The translations under genes were made by a program, and so were the position numbers. Below are positions 63,191 to 64,000 of a DNA stretch of 64,000 bases, in pieces. The DNA lies in contig OX381720.1 in the NCBI GenBank assembly GCA_947462335.1, positions 60,536,233 through 60,600,232 of the forward strand, given 5' to 3'. Under the pieces are notes generated by a model that saw only the letters and a list, made by a program, of their open reading frames with translations, had not been told where the DNA came from and did no database searches. This DNA is from Harmothoe impar. Lineage: Eukaryota; Annelida; Polychaeta; Phyllodocida; Polynoidae. Each line of letters begins with the position of its first letter. The stretch's first letter is position 1.

Positions 63191-63680
63191 TCTCAGCCCC
63201 TCTCCCCACTACACACCTCCTCCTATAGGCCATACTCATCCTGCTGTGGGTCTGCAGTGTGAGCCCTTTAAGGATGGTGTATCAGCTAACAGACTTCCCA
63301 AACCTTTTCTTCAAAATGGATATCACTTCAATGCCAAGGGTTCCATTATCATTTTAGCTGATAAACAGTGCAACATATTTGTCTATTAATACATAATTTG
63401 GAATTGATAACAATGTACCTGATTTACCTCACTGACTCAGGCACTCCCCCAGGAGAGAATTAGGGGAGCTAATGTGATAGAGAATGCACTGAGCCATGCA
63501 GTATAAACACATAGGGAGTTTTAGTGTTGACCTACAGTAAAAGATGTTGCACTGCATGTGATCATCTTATAGACTAAGACACTGCCAATAATTTTAAAAG
63601 TGAGGGAAGAGGTTTGGGATACGATATACAATAGTAATATGATAAAACTAAAAAAATCTCTAAATATTTAGCTGACACAC

Positions 63681-63907
63681 CATCTTTAGGGATGGCATGA
63701 TGCCTCAAGGCTAAATGTTCAGTTGATGTCATGATGCACCAATGCAATGCTGGCGCGTAACTCACCGGTGCTGCACTTGTGCATCATGCCGACCGACCCT
63801 CGGGGCTGTATCAACATGAAAGGGTCGACATTGGAACACAGGTGAGTTTCGAAATATATCATATCGACAAAAGTGGAATAAAGCAGTCTGCTGTCCGTAC
63901 AGGGTTA
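63681..63907. mobile_element. MITE family B, copy 17
   Basis: catctttagggatggcatga, gatgtcatgatgcaccaatg, ggcgcgtaactcaccggtg, and right end agtctgctgtccgtacagggtta. Confidence 0.75.
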
Positions 63908-64000
63908 CCTTGAGGACTGCTGGTTTCTTCCTTCAGCAGCAGCGATACAGGGGTCCATCTCTCAATGGGAAACAATCCCACCATAGGCAAACTATTAAAA

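Overview
The window looks like a repeat-rich stretch of a metazoan nuclear genome, most likely an aquatic invertebrate (mollusc, annelid, brachiopod or lancelet-like). There are no operons. Introns have GT/AG ends, and TATA boxes and AATAAA signals appear. A Ty3/gypsy-type LTR element, a DIRS/Ngaro-type tyrosine-recombinase retroelement, a non-LTR reverse transcriptase tail and tRNA-derived SINEs are present, together with at least ten families of short palindromic DNA transposons (MITEs). The species cannot be fixed from what is visible.

Layout. 1-11.2 kb is mostly low-complexity and tandem DNA, with a 54-bp minisatellite at 3.9-4.8 kb and two possible CpG/CRE-type regulatory patches near 6 kb. 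11.2-17.6 kb is a MITE field with nested insertions and a palindrome whose two arms each hold a tRNA-like sequence. 18.5-19.3 kb is the C-terminal part of a LINE reverse transcriptase. 21.3-23.8 kb holds three exons that encode a Crypton/ZMYM-type DNA-binding domain. Both introns are built of one 51-bp minisatellite, and the whole segment lies between 52-bp inverted repeats. 25.3-26.9 kb is a 32-bp satellite that matches the end of the commonest MITE (family B, about 17 copies). 28.3-32.0 kb is more MITEs, including a 906-bp element flanked by TTAA. 32.4-35.1 kb is a decayed DIRS/Ngaro-like element on the minus strand.

40.1-40.9 kb (minus) is an intact 262-codon gene of unknown function. About 1 kb away, in divergent orientation, is a TATA-box region followed by a short candidate last exon with poly(A) signals. 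A tandem array of RFX X-box, CCAAT and E-box motifs lies at 42.8-43.2 kb. 45.8-48.4 kb contains a SINE inserted in a palindromic MITE and another palindrome flanked by 13-bp direct repeats.

48,617-57,112 is a complete, very young LTR retrotransposon. Its 321-bp LTRs look identical and it is flanked by TATG. Its first open frame joins a coiled-coil/gag region directly to the last residues of RNase H and a complete DD35E integrase, so protease, reverse transcriptase and most of RNase H are missing. Behind it lies a second long coding region of unknown origin with C2H2-like zinc-finger motifs. This region is preceded by a short CpG-rich stretch with NRF1, BANP (TCTCGCGAGA) and YY1 motifs typical of cellular housekeeping promoters. 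This element is the most unusual object in the window. 57.1-64 kb returns to MITEs and long minisatellites.

Most open frames in the low-complexity DNA are by-products of tandem repeats and are not annotated as genes.
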